A DNA stretch of 64,000 bases from Burkholderiales bacterium (GTDB taxonomy: Bacteria; Pseudomonadota; Gammaproteobacteria; Burkholderiales; Burkholderiaceae_C): assembly GCA_016219375.1 (NCBI GenBank), contig JACRNC010000015.1:124001-188000 (forward strand). The letters are read 5' to 3'. The position numbers and the translations under genes were made by a program. Positions 1 to 7,483 of the stretch are shown in pieces. Every line of letters begins with the position of its first letter. The first letter of the stretch is position 1. The notes beneath the pieces are model-generated. The model searched no databases. It was not told the origin of the DNA and was given only the letters and a program-made list of their open reading frames with translations.

Positions 1-1
1 G

Positions 2-148
2 CTGACCACCTCCAACGAAGACCGCGACAAGGTCGAGGCCTACAACCTCAATGTGGCCGGCTACCTGCTCAAGCCGGTCACCTTTGCCACCTTCGTCGAC
101 GTGATGGCCGCGCTGGACAAGTACTGGACCCTGGTGGAGATGCCCTGA
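2..148 (+). CDS. Response regulator, C-terminal fragment (Rcp1-like receiver)
   Basis: The window opens inside this gene; 48 residues to a TGA stop are visible. They hold the end of a receiver domain: a short helix, then GYLLKPV with the conserved lysine-proline pair that follows beta strand 5, then the final helix ending in YWTLVEMP. A C-terminal Tyr-Trp of this kind is typical of the small single-domain regulators of the Rcp1 type that partner phytochromes and other hybrid kinases (family knowledge). The next gene starts 10 bases downstream on the same strand, so the two are probably co-transcribed. The phosphoacceptor aspartate and any upstream sensor kinase lie outside the window. The partner kinase cannot be named. 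Confidence 0.75.
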   Translation: MTTSNEDRDKVEAYNLNVAGYLLKPVTFATFVDVMAALDKYWTLVEMP

Positions 149-158
149 GCCCGACCCC

Positions 159-1274
159 ATGCGACCCGCCATGAAGCACCTGAACGTCCTGCTGCTCGAC
201 GACGACGAGCTCGACCGCATGGCCGTGCGCCGCGCGCTGGCCACCAGCGGCCTGGACGCCGTGCTGACCGAGGTGGCCGATGCGGCCAGCGCGCTCGATG
301 CCCTGCTGGCCGGGCGCTACGACTGCGTGCTGCTGGACTACCACCTGCCGCGCCTGGACGGCCTGGCCGTGCTGCAGCACATGCGCTCGCTGGGCGTGAC
401 CGCGCCGGTGATCATGCTCACCGGCCAGGGCGACGAGGCGCTGGCCGTGGAGCTGATGAAGGCCGGCGCCTCCGACTACATCGCCAAGAACGCGCTCACC
501 GCCCGGCGCCTGGCGCGCGGGATGCTGTCGGCGCTCAAGCTGCACGAGGCCGAGGAGGCCGCACGCCAGGCGCAGGAGGCGCTGCGCAAGCAGGTGGAGT
601 TTGCGGAGATGTTCGTCGGCATCGTCTCGCACGACCTGCGCAACCCGCTCAACGTCATCTTGCTCAATGCTGCGCTGATGGAGCGGCTGGACGGCCTGCC
701 CGATGCCGCGCGGCCGAGCATCCAGCGCATCCGCAGCAGCGGCCAGCGGGCGACGCGGCTGATCCGTGACCTGCTGGACTTCACCCAGGTGCGGCTGGGC
801 CGCGGCATCCCGCTGAGCCCGGTGGCGTGCGACTTCCATGCCGCCGTGCGCCAGGTGGTGGACGAGGCGCGCCAGGCCCATCCGGGGCGCGAGCTGCGCC
901 TGAGCACGCTGGGCGACGGCAGCGGCATCTGGGATCCGGACCGCCTGGCCCAGCTGGCCTCCAACCTGGTGAGCAACGCGCTGGTCTACGGCCAGGCCGA
1001 CCGCCCGGTCAGCGTGACAGCCGAGGGCCAGGCCGACCGCGTGGTGCTCAAGGTGCACAACGAGGGCCCGCCCATCCCGCCCGACGTGCGCGACGTGCTC
1101 TTCGAGCCGCTGCGCCAGGGCTCCAACAGCCGCGGCGGCCCGCCCGGCAACATCGGCCTGGGGCTGTTCATCGTCGACCAGATCGTGCGCGCCCACGGCG
1201 GGCAGGTGGCGGTGGAGTCGGCGCACGATGCGGGCACCACCTTCACCGTGACGCTGCCGCGCGCGGTGGAGTGA
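159..1274 (+). CDS. Receiver-histidine kinase hybrid protein
   Basis: 371 residues with an N-terminal receiver domain followed by a kinase core. The receiver (about 7-125) has the acidic pocket DDD at 14-16, a phosphoacceptor Asp60 in LLDYHLP, Thr88 and Lys110. A coiled linker (about 128-150) leads to a HisKA helix with the phosphorylatable His158 in SHDLRNP. The ATPase domain has an N box (QLASNLVSNAL), a G1-like motif with the usual DxG changed to NEG (HNEGPPI) and a G2 motif GLGLF. There is no membrane segment, so it is cytoplasmic and probably driven by phosphorylation of its own receiver, as in REC-HK relay proteins. The start could also be the ATG at 171, which removes four residues. 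It lies 10 bases behind an Rcp1-like regulator, which suggests a multi-step relay. Confidence 0.85.
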   Translation: MRPAMKHLNVLLLDDDELDRMAVRRALATSGLDAVLTEVADAASALDALLAGRYDCVLLDYHLPRLDGLAVLQHMRSLGVTAPVIMLTGQGDEALAVELMKAGASDYIAKNALTARRLARGMLSALKLHEAEEAARQAQEALRKQVEFAEMFVGIVSHDLRNPLNVILLNAALMERLDGLPDAARPSIQRIRSSGQRATRLIRDLLDFTQVRLGRGIPLSPVACDFHAAVRQVVDEARQAHPGRELRLSTLGDGSGIWDPDRLAQLASNLVSNALVYGQADRPVSVTAEGQADRVVLKVHNEGPPIPPDVRDVLFEPLRQGSNSRGGPPGNIGLGLFIVDQIVRAHGGQVAVESAHDAGTTFTVTLPRAVE

Positions 1275-1411
1275 GGGCAGGGCGCGACGCGCGGGCCGGC
1301 CGCGCACGGCGGCCCCGGCAGCCACAGTGCCCACAGCAGCATGCCGTGCCGCACGCCCGGGCCTGCCGGCGTGAGCTCTTTGGCAATGCGTCACGGTGCG
1401 GCCCGCCTCGC

Positions 1412-1452
1412 TTGACCCGGATCAAGCGGGCCGCCGCCGCGGGCCCTAGAGT
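1412..1452 (+). promoter_or_regulatory. FNR/CRP-family box and -10 element upstream of the ODP gene
   Basis: Positions 1412-1425 read TTGACCCGGATCAA, a near-consensus FNR-type dyad (TTGAT-N4-ATCAA). A candidate -10 hexamer TAGAGT lies at 1447-1452. If transcription starts near 1460, the box centre (1418.5) sits at about -41.5, the standard position for class II activation by FNR/ANR. The gene behind it begins at 1539, giving a leader of about 80 bases. The box and hexamer are seen directly; the start site and the regulator are inferred. Confidence 0.65.
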
Positions 1453-1538
1453 CTGGCCTCCGCCAGACTTCCTTCCACCACAGGCCCCCGCGACGGGGCC
1501 TGCGTCTTTCCCGCGACCCATCCCCATCGCCGCGCGCC

Positions 1539-2300
1539 ATGCCCATCGAGCTTTACAACCACGACGGGCATCGCTGCCTGATGTTCACCGACCTGAGCGA
1601 CGAAGGCGGCGAGGCCGTGCAGGCCAACCAGTTCCTGATCGTCGATGACGGCACCGGCGCCATCATCGACCCGGGCGGCAACCTGGCCTACAACGAGCTG
1701 TACATGGCCATGACGCAGCACTTTGCGCCCAGCAAGCTGTCGTGCATCCTGGCCTCGCACGCCGACCCGGACATCATCGCCTCGCTGGACCGCTGGATGA
1801 CCGGCACCCAGGCCAAGCTCTATATCTCGACGCTGTGGGAGCGCTTCGCGCCGCACTTCTGCAAGCCGGGCAAGACCGAGGGCCGCATCGTCGGCATCCC
1901 CGACAAGGGCATGCACATCAAGGTGGGCCGCAACGAGCTGGTGGCGCTGCCCGGGCACTTCATGCACTCGGAGGGCAACTTCCAGTTCTGGGACCCGGTC
2001 AGCCGCATCCTGTTCTCCGGCGACCTGGGCGTGTCGCTGGGCGGCGAGCCCAAGCGCATCGTCACCTCGCTGCCCGAACTGCTGCCCAAGATGGAGCCCT
2101 TCCACCGCCGCTACATGGTGAGCAACAAGGTGCTGCGCCTGTGGGCAGGCATGGTCAAGCAACTGCCGATCAAGATGATCGTGCCGCAGCACGGCGCCCC
2201 GCTGGCCGGCCCGGCCGTGGGGCAGTTCATCGACTGGGTGCAGACGCTGGAGTGCGGCATCGACCGCCTGACCGAGCGCGACTACACCATCCCCGGCTGA
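1539..2300 (+). CDS. Oxygen-binding di-iron (ODP) protein, flavodiiron-like lactamase fold
   Basis: 253 residues matching the metallo-beta-lactamase half of flavodiiron proteins without the flavodoxin domain. Candidate di-iron ligands are visible in order: His74, Asp76 and Asp78 in SHADPD, His143 in the FMHSEGNF segment, Asp162 in FSGDLG, and His218 in VPQHGAP. Stand-alone proteins of this kind (ODP family) bind oxygen at a di-iron centre and are associated with redox signalling rather than with NO or O2 reduction (family knowledge). No signal peptide is seen, so it is cytoplasmic. The FNR-type box about 120 bases upstream fits induction when oxygen falls. The 3' end overlaps the convergent P-type ATPase gene by 19 bases. 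The biochemical role in this organism is inferred. Confidence 0.85.
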   Translation: MPIELYNHDGHRCLMFTDLSDEGGEAVQANQFLIVDDGTGAIIDPGGNLAYNELYMAMTQHFAPSKLSCILASHADPDIIASLDRWMTGTQAKLYISTLWERFAPHFCKPGKTEGRIVGIPDKGMHIKVGRNELVALPGHFMHSEGNFQFWDPVSRILFSGDLGVSLGGEPKRIVTSLPELLPKMEPFHRRYMVSNKVLRLWAGMVKQLPIKMIVPQHGAPLAGPAVGQFIDWVQTLECGIDRLTERDYTIPG

Positions 2301-5161
2301 TCCGGCGCCGGGCAGCTGCCCGGCATGCGCGCCTGCCGCCGCAGCCGCCGGCGCAGCGCGGCCTTGCGCAGCTCGGCCGCCCACAGCACGCTGCTGGCCA
2401 TCGCCACGCACAGCGCCCAGTGGCCGGCCGAAAGCGGCACGGTGTCGAAAGCCGCATTGAGCAGCGGCAGCTCCACCACCGCCACCTGCAGGGCCGCGCC
2501 CAGCGCGATCGTGGCCCACAGCCAGCGGTTGGCCAGCAGGCCGCGCCAGGCGCTGGCGGTTTCCGAGCGCGCATTCAGGCAGTTGAAGAGCTGGGCCAGC
2601 ACCAGCACGGTGAAGGCGGCCGTGCGCGCCGCGGCCAGGTCGTGGCCGGCAGCCGCGTCGGTGGCCAGCAGCCCCCCGGGCAGCAGCAGGTCCAGCGTGG
2701 CCAGGCAGGCCAGGGCCATCACCAGCCCGGTCTGCGCCACACCCCACCACAGGCGCGCATCCAGCAGCCGCTCGTGGGCGCGGCGCGGCGGGCGGGCCAT
2801 CACGTCGTCGGTCTGCGGGTCCGCGCCCAGGGCGAGCGCGGGGCCGGTGTCGGTGACCAGGTTGATCCACAGGATCTGCGTGGCCAGCAGGGGCAGCAGC
2901 ACGGAGCCGTCTGCGCCGCGCAGGCCCAGCAGCCCGGCGCCCACGACGCCGAGGAAGACGGTCAGCACTTCGCCGGCGTTGGACGACAGCAGGTAGCGCA
3001 GGCACTTGCGCATGTTGGCCACGATGCCGCGGCCCTCGCGCACCGCATCGACGATGGTGGCGAAGTTGTCGTCGGCCAGGATCATGCGCGCGGCCTGCTT
3101 GCTCACCTCGGTGCCGGTCAGGCCCATCGCGATGCCGATGTCGGCCGACTTGAGAGCCGGCGCGTCGTTGACCCCGTCGCCGGTCATGGCCACCACCTCG
3201 CCCTGCGCCTGTAGGGCATCGACGATGCGCAGCTTGTGCGCCGGCGCCACGCGGGCATAGACGGATGTTTGCGCCACGGCCTGCGCGAAGGCCGCGTCGT
3301 CCAGCGCATCGAGCTGCGCCCCCGTCAGCACCGGCGCACCGGGTGCGGCCAGGCCCAGGTCGGCAGCGATGCGTGCCGCGGTGCGCGGGTGGTCGCCAGT
3401 GATCATGACCACGCGGATGCCTGCCTCGCGCGCTTGGCGGATGGCCACTGCCGCCTCCGGCCGGGGCGGGTCGATCATGCCCACCGTGCCGACGAAGATC
3501 AGCCCCTGCTCCAGCGCCGTGCCGCAGCCGGCGTGCTCATGCGGCTGCAGCGGCCGGTAGGCCACGGCCAGCGTGCGCAGCGCGGCGTCGGACAAGGCAT
3601 CCACATCGGCCAGCACCTGCGCGCGCCGGGCCTCGTCCAGCGGCAGCACCTGCGCGCCCACCCGCACCTGGGTGCAGCGCGCCAGCAGCACGTCGGGCGC
3701 GCCCTTGCTGATCAGCACCAGCCGGCCGCCCTGCTCGGCATCGCGGGCGATGGCCGACATCATCTTGCGGTCGGAGCTGAAGGGCAGCTCGCCCACGCGC
3801 TGGAAGCGCCGGCCGCGCCGCTCGTGCGCGCCCAGCTTGCGCTCGGCCACCAGGAAGGCCGCCTCGGTCGGGTCGCCCAGGATGGACCAGCCGCCGGCCT
3901 CGTCCTGGCGCAGGTCGGCATTGCCGGCCACGCTGCCGCCGCTGAGCACGGCCACATGCTCCTGGTGCACCGGGCCGCCGGTCAGCGCGCGGTCCTCATG
4001 CATCACCTGGCCGTGCGGCGCATAGCCCACGCCGGTCACGCGGCTGCTGCCCGATGCGGTGACCACGCGCTCGATGGTCATCTCCGAGCGGGTCAGCGTG
4101 CCCGTCTTGTCGGTGCAGATCACGGTGGCCGAGCCCAGCGTCTCCACTGACGAGAGCTTCTTGACGATGGCCCGGCGCCGCGCCATGCGCTGCACGCCCA
4201 GCGCCAGCACCACCGACAAGATGGCGGGCAGGCCCTCGGGCACAGCGGCCACCGCCAATGACACGCCCAGCAGGCCCACGCCGATCACGTCGGCCAGCGA
4301 GCGCACGTCGGTCAGGGCCAGCACGGTGGCCACCACCACCACCGCGATGGCCACCACCGCCAGGCCCAGCAGGCGCCCGGCGCGGCCCACCTCCTTCTGC
4401 AGCGGCGTGGCGTCCTCGGGGGTGGCGGCCAGCATGCCGGCGATGGCGCCCATCTGCGTGCGCATGCCGGTAGCCGTGACCACGGCCCGGCCCGAGCCCT
4501 CGGCCACCGCCGTGCCCTTGAAGACCATGCAGGCGCGGTCGCCCAGCGCGGCCGGGGCGGGCAGGGTGGACGGGTCCTTGAGCACCGGCGCGCTCTCGCC
4601 GGTCAGCGGCGCCTCCTGCACCAGCAGGCCGGCCGCGTCGAGCAGCCGCGCATCGGCGCCCACGGCGTCGCCTTCGGCCAGCAGCAGCACATCGCCGCGC
4701 ACCAGCTGCTCGCTGGGCAGGCGCTGGCTGCGTCCGTCGCGCAGCACGGTGGACATCGCCGCCGTCATGCGCACCAGCGCCGCCGCCGCGTCGGCCGAGC
4801 GCGCTTCCTGCACGAAGCCCAGCAGCGCGTTGAGCACCACCACGGTCAGGATGACCACCGCATCGGTGGGCCAGCCCACGCGGCCCTCGGCCCACCAGGC
4901 CGCCAGCGTCACCGCCGCGGCGATCAGCAGCAGCACCACTAGTGGGTCACGGAACTGCGCCAGCAGCCGCCGCCACGCGGGCACGGGCGGCGCGGACTGC
5001 AGCGCATTGGGCCCGTCCTGCGCCAGCCGGCGCGCGGCCTCCTGGGTGCTCAGACCGTGCAGCGGGTCGGTGCCCAGGTGCTGCGCCACCTCCGAGCTGT
5101 CGGTCAATGAGGCGTCCGGCAAGGCATCAGGTGAGGGATCATCCATCGAGTTGGGCGTCAT
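2282..5161 (-). CDS. P-type cation-transporting ATPase, P-IIA (calcium type)
   Basis: About 959 residues, counted from the ATG at 5161. Features in order: an N-terminal cation-ATPase domain with a short GL-STQEAA motif, transmembrane pairs, the actuator TGES at 187-190, PEGLP in helix M4 at 308-312, the phosphorylated Asp351 in DKTGTLT, the hinge motif GDGVNDAPALK, and six C-terminal helices. The segment NLVTDTGPALALG matches helix M6 of the P-IIA group (SERCA/PMR1-like), and NAGE in M5 supports a calcium-type site. The likely role is ATP-driven export of Ca2+ (or Mn2+) across the inner membrane; substrate is inferred from the family. It stands alone, divergent from the peptidase gene upstream. 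A second in-frame ATG at 5146 is possible. Confidence 0.9.
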   Translation of the reverse strand: MTPNSMDDPSPDALPDASLTDSSEVAQHLGTDPLHGLSTQEAARRLAQDGPNALQSAPPVPAWRRLLAQFRDPLVVLLLIAAAVTLAAWWAEGRVGWPTDAVVILTVVVLNALLGFVQEARSADAAAALVRMTAAMSTVLRDGRSQRLPSEQLVRGDVLLLAEGDAVGADARLLDAAGLLVQEAPLTGESAPVLKDPSTLPAPAALGDRACMVFKGTAVAEGSGRAVVTATGMRTQMGAIAGMLAATPEDATPLQKEVGRAGRLLGLAVVAIAVVVVATVLALTDVRSLADVIGVGLLGVSLAVAAVPEGLPAILSVVLALGVQRMARRRAIVKKLSSVETLGSATVICTDKTGTLTRSEMTIERVVTASGSSRVTGVGYAPHGQVMHEDRALTGGPVHQEHVAVLSGGSVAGNADLRQDEAGGWSILGDPTEAAFLVAERKLGAHERRGRRFQRVGELPFSSDRKMMSAIARDAEQGGRLVLISKGAPDVLLARCTQVRVGAQVLPLDEARRAQVLADVDALSDAALRTLAVAYRPLQPHEHAGCGTALEQGLIFVGTVGMIDPPRPEAAVAIRQAREAGIRVVMITGDHPRTAARIAADLGLAAPGAPVLTGAQLDALDDAAFAQAVAQTSVYARVAPAHKLRIVDALQAQGEVVAMTGDGVNDAPALKSADIGIAMGLTGTEVSKQAARMILADDNFATIVDAVREGRGIVANMRKCLRYLLSSNAGEVLTVFLGVVGAGLLGLRGADGSVLLPLLATQILWINLVTDTGPALALGADPQTDDVMARPPRRAHERLLDARLWWGVAQTGLVMALACLATLDLLLPGGLLATDAAAGHDLAAARTAAFTVLVLAQLFNCLNARSETASAWRGLLANRWLWATIALGAALQVAVVELPLLNAAFDTVPLSAGHWALCVAMASSVLWAAELRKAALRRRLRRQARMPGSCPAPDQPGMV
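2307..2324. terminator. Perfect 18-base palindrome at a convergent gene end
   Basis: GCCGGGCAG is followed directly by its own reverse complement, seven bases past the stop of the ODP gene and inside the last codons of the convergent ATPase gene. It could stop transcripts of the plus-strand gene, but it has no T-run and almost no loop, so termination is only a guess. Confidence 0.3.
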
Positions 5162-5257
5162 GGTGCGGTCAGTGTGCCTGCTGGCAGGGGCCGGGCTCGC
5201 GGGATGCCCGATCGAGCGGCGGCCGGCGTGAGAGCTGCAGACACGAAAGGATGCGTC

Positions 5258-6052
5258 GTGCGGTCTATTGATCCCTTGCTGCTCGCTGCCGTGCGGGTGT
5301 CCACCTTCGACGGCCCGCGCGGGCTGACCAACGCCAGCGGCTTCTTCTTTCGCCGTGACGAGCGGCTGTACCTGGTCAGCAGCCGCCACGTCTTCATCGA
5401 CGAGGCCAGCGGGCATCACCCCGACCGCATCGAGCTGGAGCTGCATGGCGATGAGGACAACCTGGCCGACTCCATCGCCCTGTCGGTGCTGCTCTATCGC
5501 AACGGGCGCGCCCGCTGGCGCCAGGGCCGCGATGCCGGCAGCGAGATCGATGTCGCCGTGCTGGAGATCGACGAGTCGGACTTGCCGAACGCGGTCGCGC
5601 TTGCCGCCTTCACGCCCGACCACCTGCCCGGCGCGGCCGATCCGGTCGTGCTGGGCCAGGCCTTGCTCATCCCCGGATTCCCACTGGGCTTTCATGATGC
5701 GCTGCATCACCTGCCGGTGGTGCGCCAGGGCATCGTCGCCTCGCCCTACGGCTGGCGCTTCCAGGGCAAGGGCTGGTTCCTGACGGATGCGCGCACCCAC
5801 CGCGGCATCAGCGGTGCCCCGGTGGTCATGCGTGCTGCGGATCGCCGCCCGCTGCGCTGGCTGCTGCTGGGCATCCACTCGACCCGCCTGGACATGGGCA
5901 ACCGTGACCTGATCGCCGATGAATCCCTGGGCCTGAACGCTGCCTGGTATCCGGACATCCTGATGACCCTGACCCGGCCGGACGGCGAGGAACATGAGCA
6001 GGATGCACGCGGCGAGCGTGCAGAGCCTGGTGCTCGCGCGCCGCTTGGCTGA
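5258..6052 (+). CDS. Trypsin-like serine peptidase domain protein, cytosolic
   Basis: 264 residues from a GTG start that follows a GAAAGGA ribosome site by seven bases; earlier in-frame starts (5174, 5204) would add an unlikely arginine-rich tail. A chymotrypsin-fold catalytic triad is visible: His44 in VSSRHVF, Asp98 in SEIDVAV, and Ser185 in RGISGAPV. There is no signal peptide, transmembrane segment, PDZ domain or obvious regulatory domain, so it is not a DegP-type periplasmic protease. The C-terminal 40 residues are polar and probably disordered. It is transcribed away from the P-type ATPase gene; 97 bases separate the two starts. Substrate and role are unknown. It resembles stand-alone trypsin-like domain proteins sometimes linked with stress or defence modules, but no partner is seen here. 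Confidence 0.75.
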   Translation: MRSIDPLLLAAVRVSTFDGPRGLTNASGFFFRRDERLYLVSSRHVFIDEASGHHPDRIELELHGDEDNLADSIALSVLLYRNGRARWRQGRDAGSEIDVAVLEIDESDLPNAVALAAFTPDHLPGAADPVVLGQALLIPGFPLGFHDALHHLPVVRQGIVASPYGWRFQGKGWFLTDARTHRGISGAPVVMRAADRRPLRWLLLGIHSTRLDMGNRDLIADESLGLNAAWYPDILMTLTRPDGEEHEQDARGERAEPGARAPLG

Positions 6053-6234
6053 GGCGGCATGGCCGGTGGCGCGTTGAAGGTGCGCGGCTGTGAGACAGAG
6101 CGCCCGCCGCAGCAGTTCGGGAAGGAAGCTTTACAGGCTTCCAGCGCCGGTACTGCCGCGGAGTCTTTCTTATCGTCCTCGGCGGAGATGCTGCGGGGGC
6201 AAAAAGCGGCTTTCGGTTGCTGGGTGAACCGATC

Positions 6235-6311
6235 TGGCCTGCCCGGAGGGACTCGAACCCCCGACCTGCTGCTTAGAAGGCAGCTGCTCTATCCAGTTGA
6301 GCTACGGGCAG
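6235..6311 (-). tRNA. tRNA-Arg (anticodon TCT)
   Basis: Cloverleaf read on the minus strand: a perfect 7-bp acceptor stem (CTGCCCG with CGGGCAG), discriminator G, encoded CCA, D arm TAGCTC-loop, anticodon stem GCTGC/GCAGC with loop CTTCTAA giving anticodon TCT (codon AGA), and a T arm with GTTCGAGTC (TTCGA loop). The length is 77 bases including CCA. It decodes a codon that is rare in so GC-rich a genome. The flanks (6053-6234 and 6312-6360) contain nothing else I recognise, and no integrase lies beside it. Confidence 0.95.
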
Positions 6312-6360
6312 CCGGGTCGGAAGTGTAGTGGCCGGCCCTGACCGGCGGCTGCGGACGGCG

Positions 6361-7371
6361 TCAGGCGGCGGCCGCGCGCAGGCGCCGGGCCACGGCCTCC
6401 TGCCGGGCGTAGAGCAGGGCAGCGATGAGCAGCGGCGCCAGGTAGTACAGGGCGCGGTAGGCGAGCAGGGCGGCGATGAGCTCGTTGTGCGGCACGCGGT
6501 GGCCGAGCAGGGCGACGAAGACCCCCTCCAGCACGCCCAGACCGGCGGGCACGCGCATGAGGATGCCGGCCACGGCGCCCAGCATCAGGACGGACAGCAC
6601 CGCCAGGTAGCGCACCTCGCCGTGCAGCAGCACCCACACGGCCGCGCCCATCAGCGACCAGTTCAGCGCCGATGCCGCCAGCTGCAGCACGGCCAGCCGC
6701 GCGCCGGGCAGCTCCACCGCGTGCCCACGCAGCATCCACACCCGCTTGCGCGCCAGCGCGCACCAGGCGACATAGGCCAGCGCGGCCAGCACGCCCACGG
6801 CGCCGATGGCGGCCAGCGCCGTGTCGCTCAGCGGCCAGCCGGGCGGCACGCGGGCCGAGCCGGTGGCGAACAGCGCCCCGGTCAGCAGCACATAGCCCAG
6901 CCAGTTGGTGGCCACGGCAAACGCCAGCACGCGCGAGATGGTCGGCCCATCCAGCCCCAGCCGGCTGTAGAGGCGCAGGCGCACGCCCACACCGCCAATG
7001 ACGTTGCCCAGGCTGAGGTTGAAGGCATAGCTGATGAAGCCGATCAGCGCGGTGCGCCCGGCCGGCAGGCTGTGGCCGGCATAGCGGCGGGCCAGCACGT
7101 CGAAGCTGCTGTAGACCGCAAAGCTGGCGGCCACGAACGCGGCGGCGCCCAGCAGCGTGCCGCGCTCGTAGCGCTGCAGGCTGAACCACACGGCCGGCCA
7201 GTCCACCGAGCGGGCCACGTGCACCAGCAGCCCGATGACGGCCAGCATGAAGACCGCGCCGGCCCAGCGCGCGATGCGGGCCCAGCGGCTGCGCGGCGCA
7301 CCAGGGGCGGGGGCGGGCGGATCGGGCTGGGCCGGGACGGCGGCGGTCATGGCAGCGGCGCTCGGGGGCAT
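6361..7371 (-). CDS. ybhN: YbhN-family inner membrane protein (LPG synthase-type TM domain)
   Basis: 336 residues with six to eight hydrophobic segments and the family features of the UPF0104/YbhN group: a short N-terminal tail, first helix at about 40-60, a conserved GNVIGGVG-type loop, and a C-terminal block containing RVPAGLGVLEG and YRALYYLAPL. These proteins share the transmembrane fold of lysylphosphatidylglycerol synthases but lack the catalytic transferase domain, and are thought to act in phospholipid flipping or transport (family knowledge). It is the last gene of the same ybhP-clsB-ybhN order known from Escherichia coli, which supports a role in cardiolipin or envelope lipid handling. 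The ATG at 7350 is an alternative start; neither has a strong ribosome site. Confidence 0.85.
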   Translation of the reverse strand: MPPSAAAMTAAVPAQPDPPAPAPGAPRSRWARIARWAGAVFMLAVIGLLVHVARSVDWPAVWFSLQRYERGTLLGAAAFVAASFAVYSSFDVLARRYAGHSLPAGRTALIGFISYAFNLSLGNVIGGVGVRLRLYSRLGLDGPTISRVLAFAVATNWLGYVLLTGALFATGSARVPPGWPLSDTALAAIGAVGVLAALAYVAWCALARKRVWMLRGHAVELPGARLAVLQLAASALNWSLMGAAVWVLLHGEVRYLAVLSVLMLGAVAGILMRVPAGLGVLEGVFVALLGHRVPHNELIAALLAYRALYYLAPLLIAALLYARQEAVARRLRAAAA

Positions 7372-7483
7372 GAGCTGAAGGCAGGTGGTCGGATCGGGCG
7401 ACGGGCAGCGGAGCTGCGCGGCGGCGGTGTCACGGGCGACGAGCAAAGGCAAGGGTTGCTGGCAGCGGCAGCTTGGGCTCGGA

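Noticed and set aside
6059-6328. Plus-strand reading frame ending in a TRTPDLLLRRQ-type peptide
   Set aside because: It is the antisense of tRNA-Arg; this peptide is a well-known artefact of tRNA genes read on the wrong strand.
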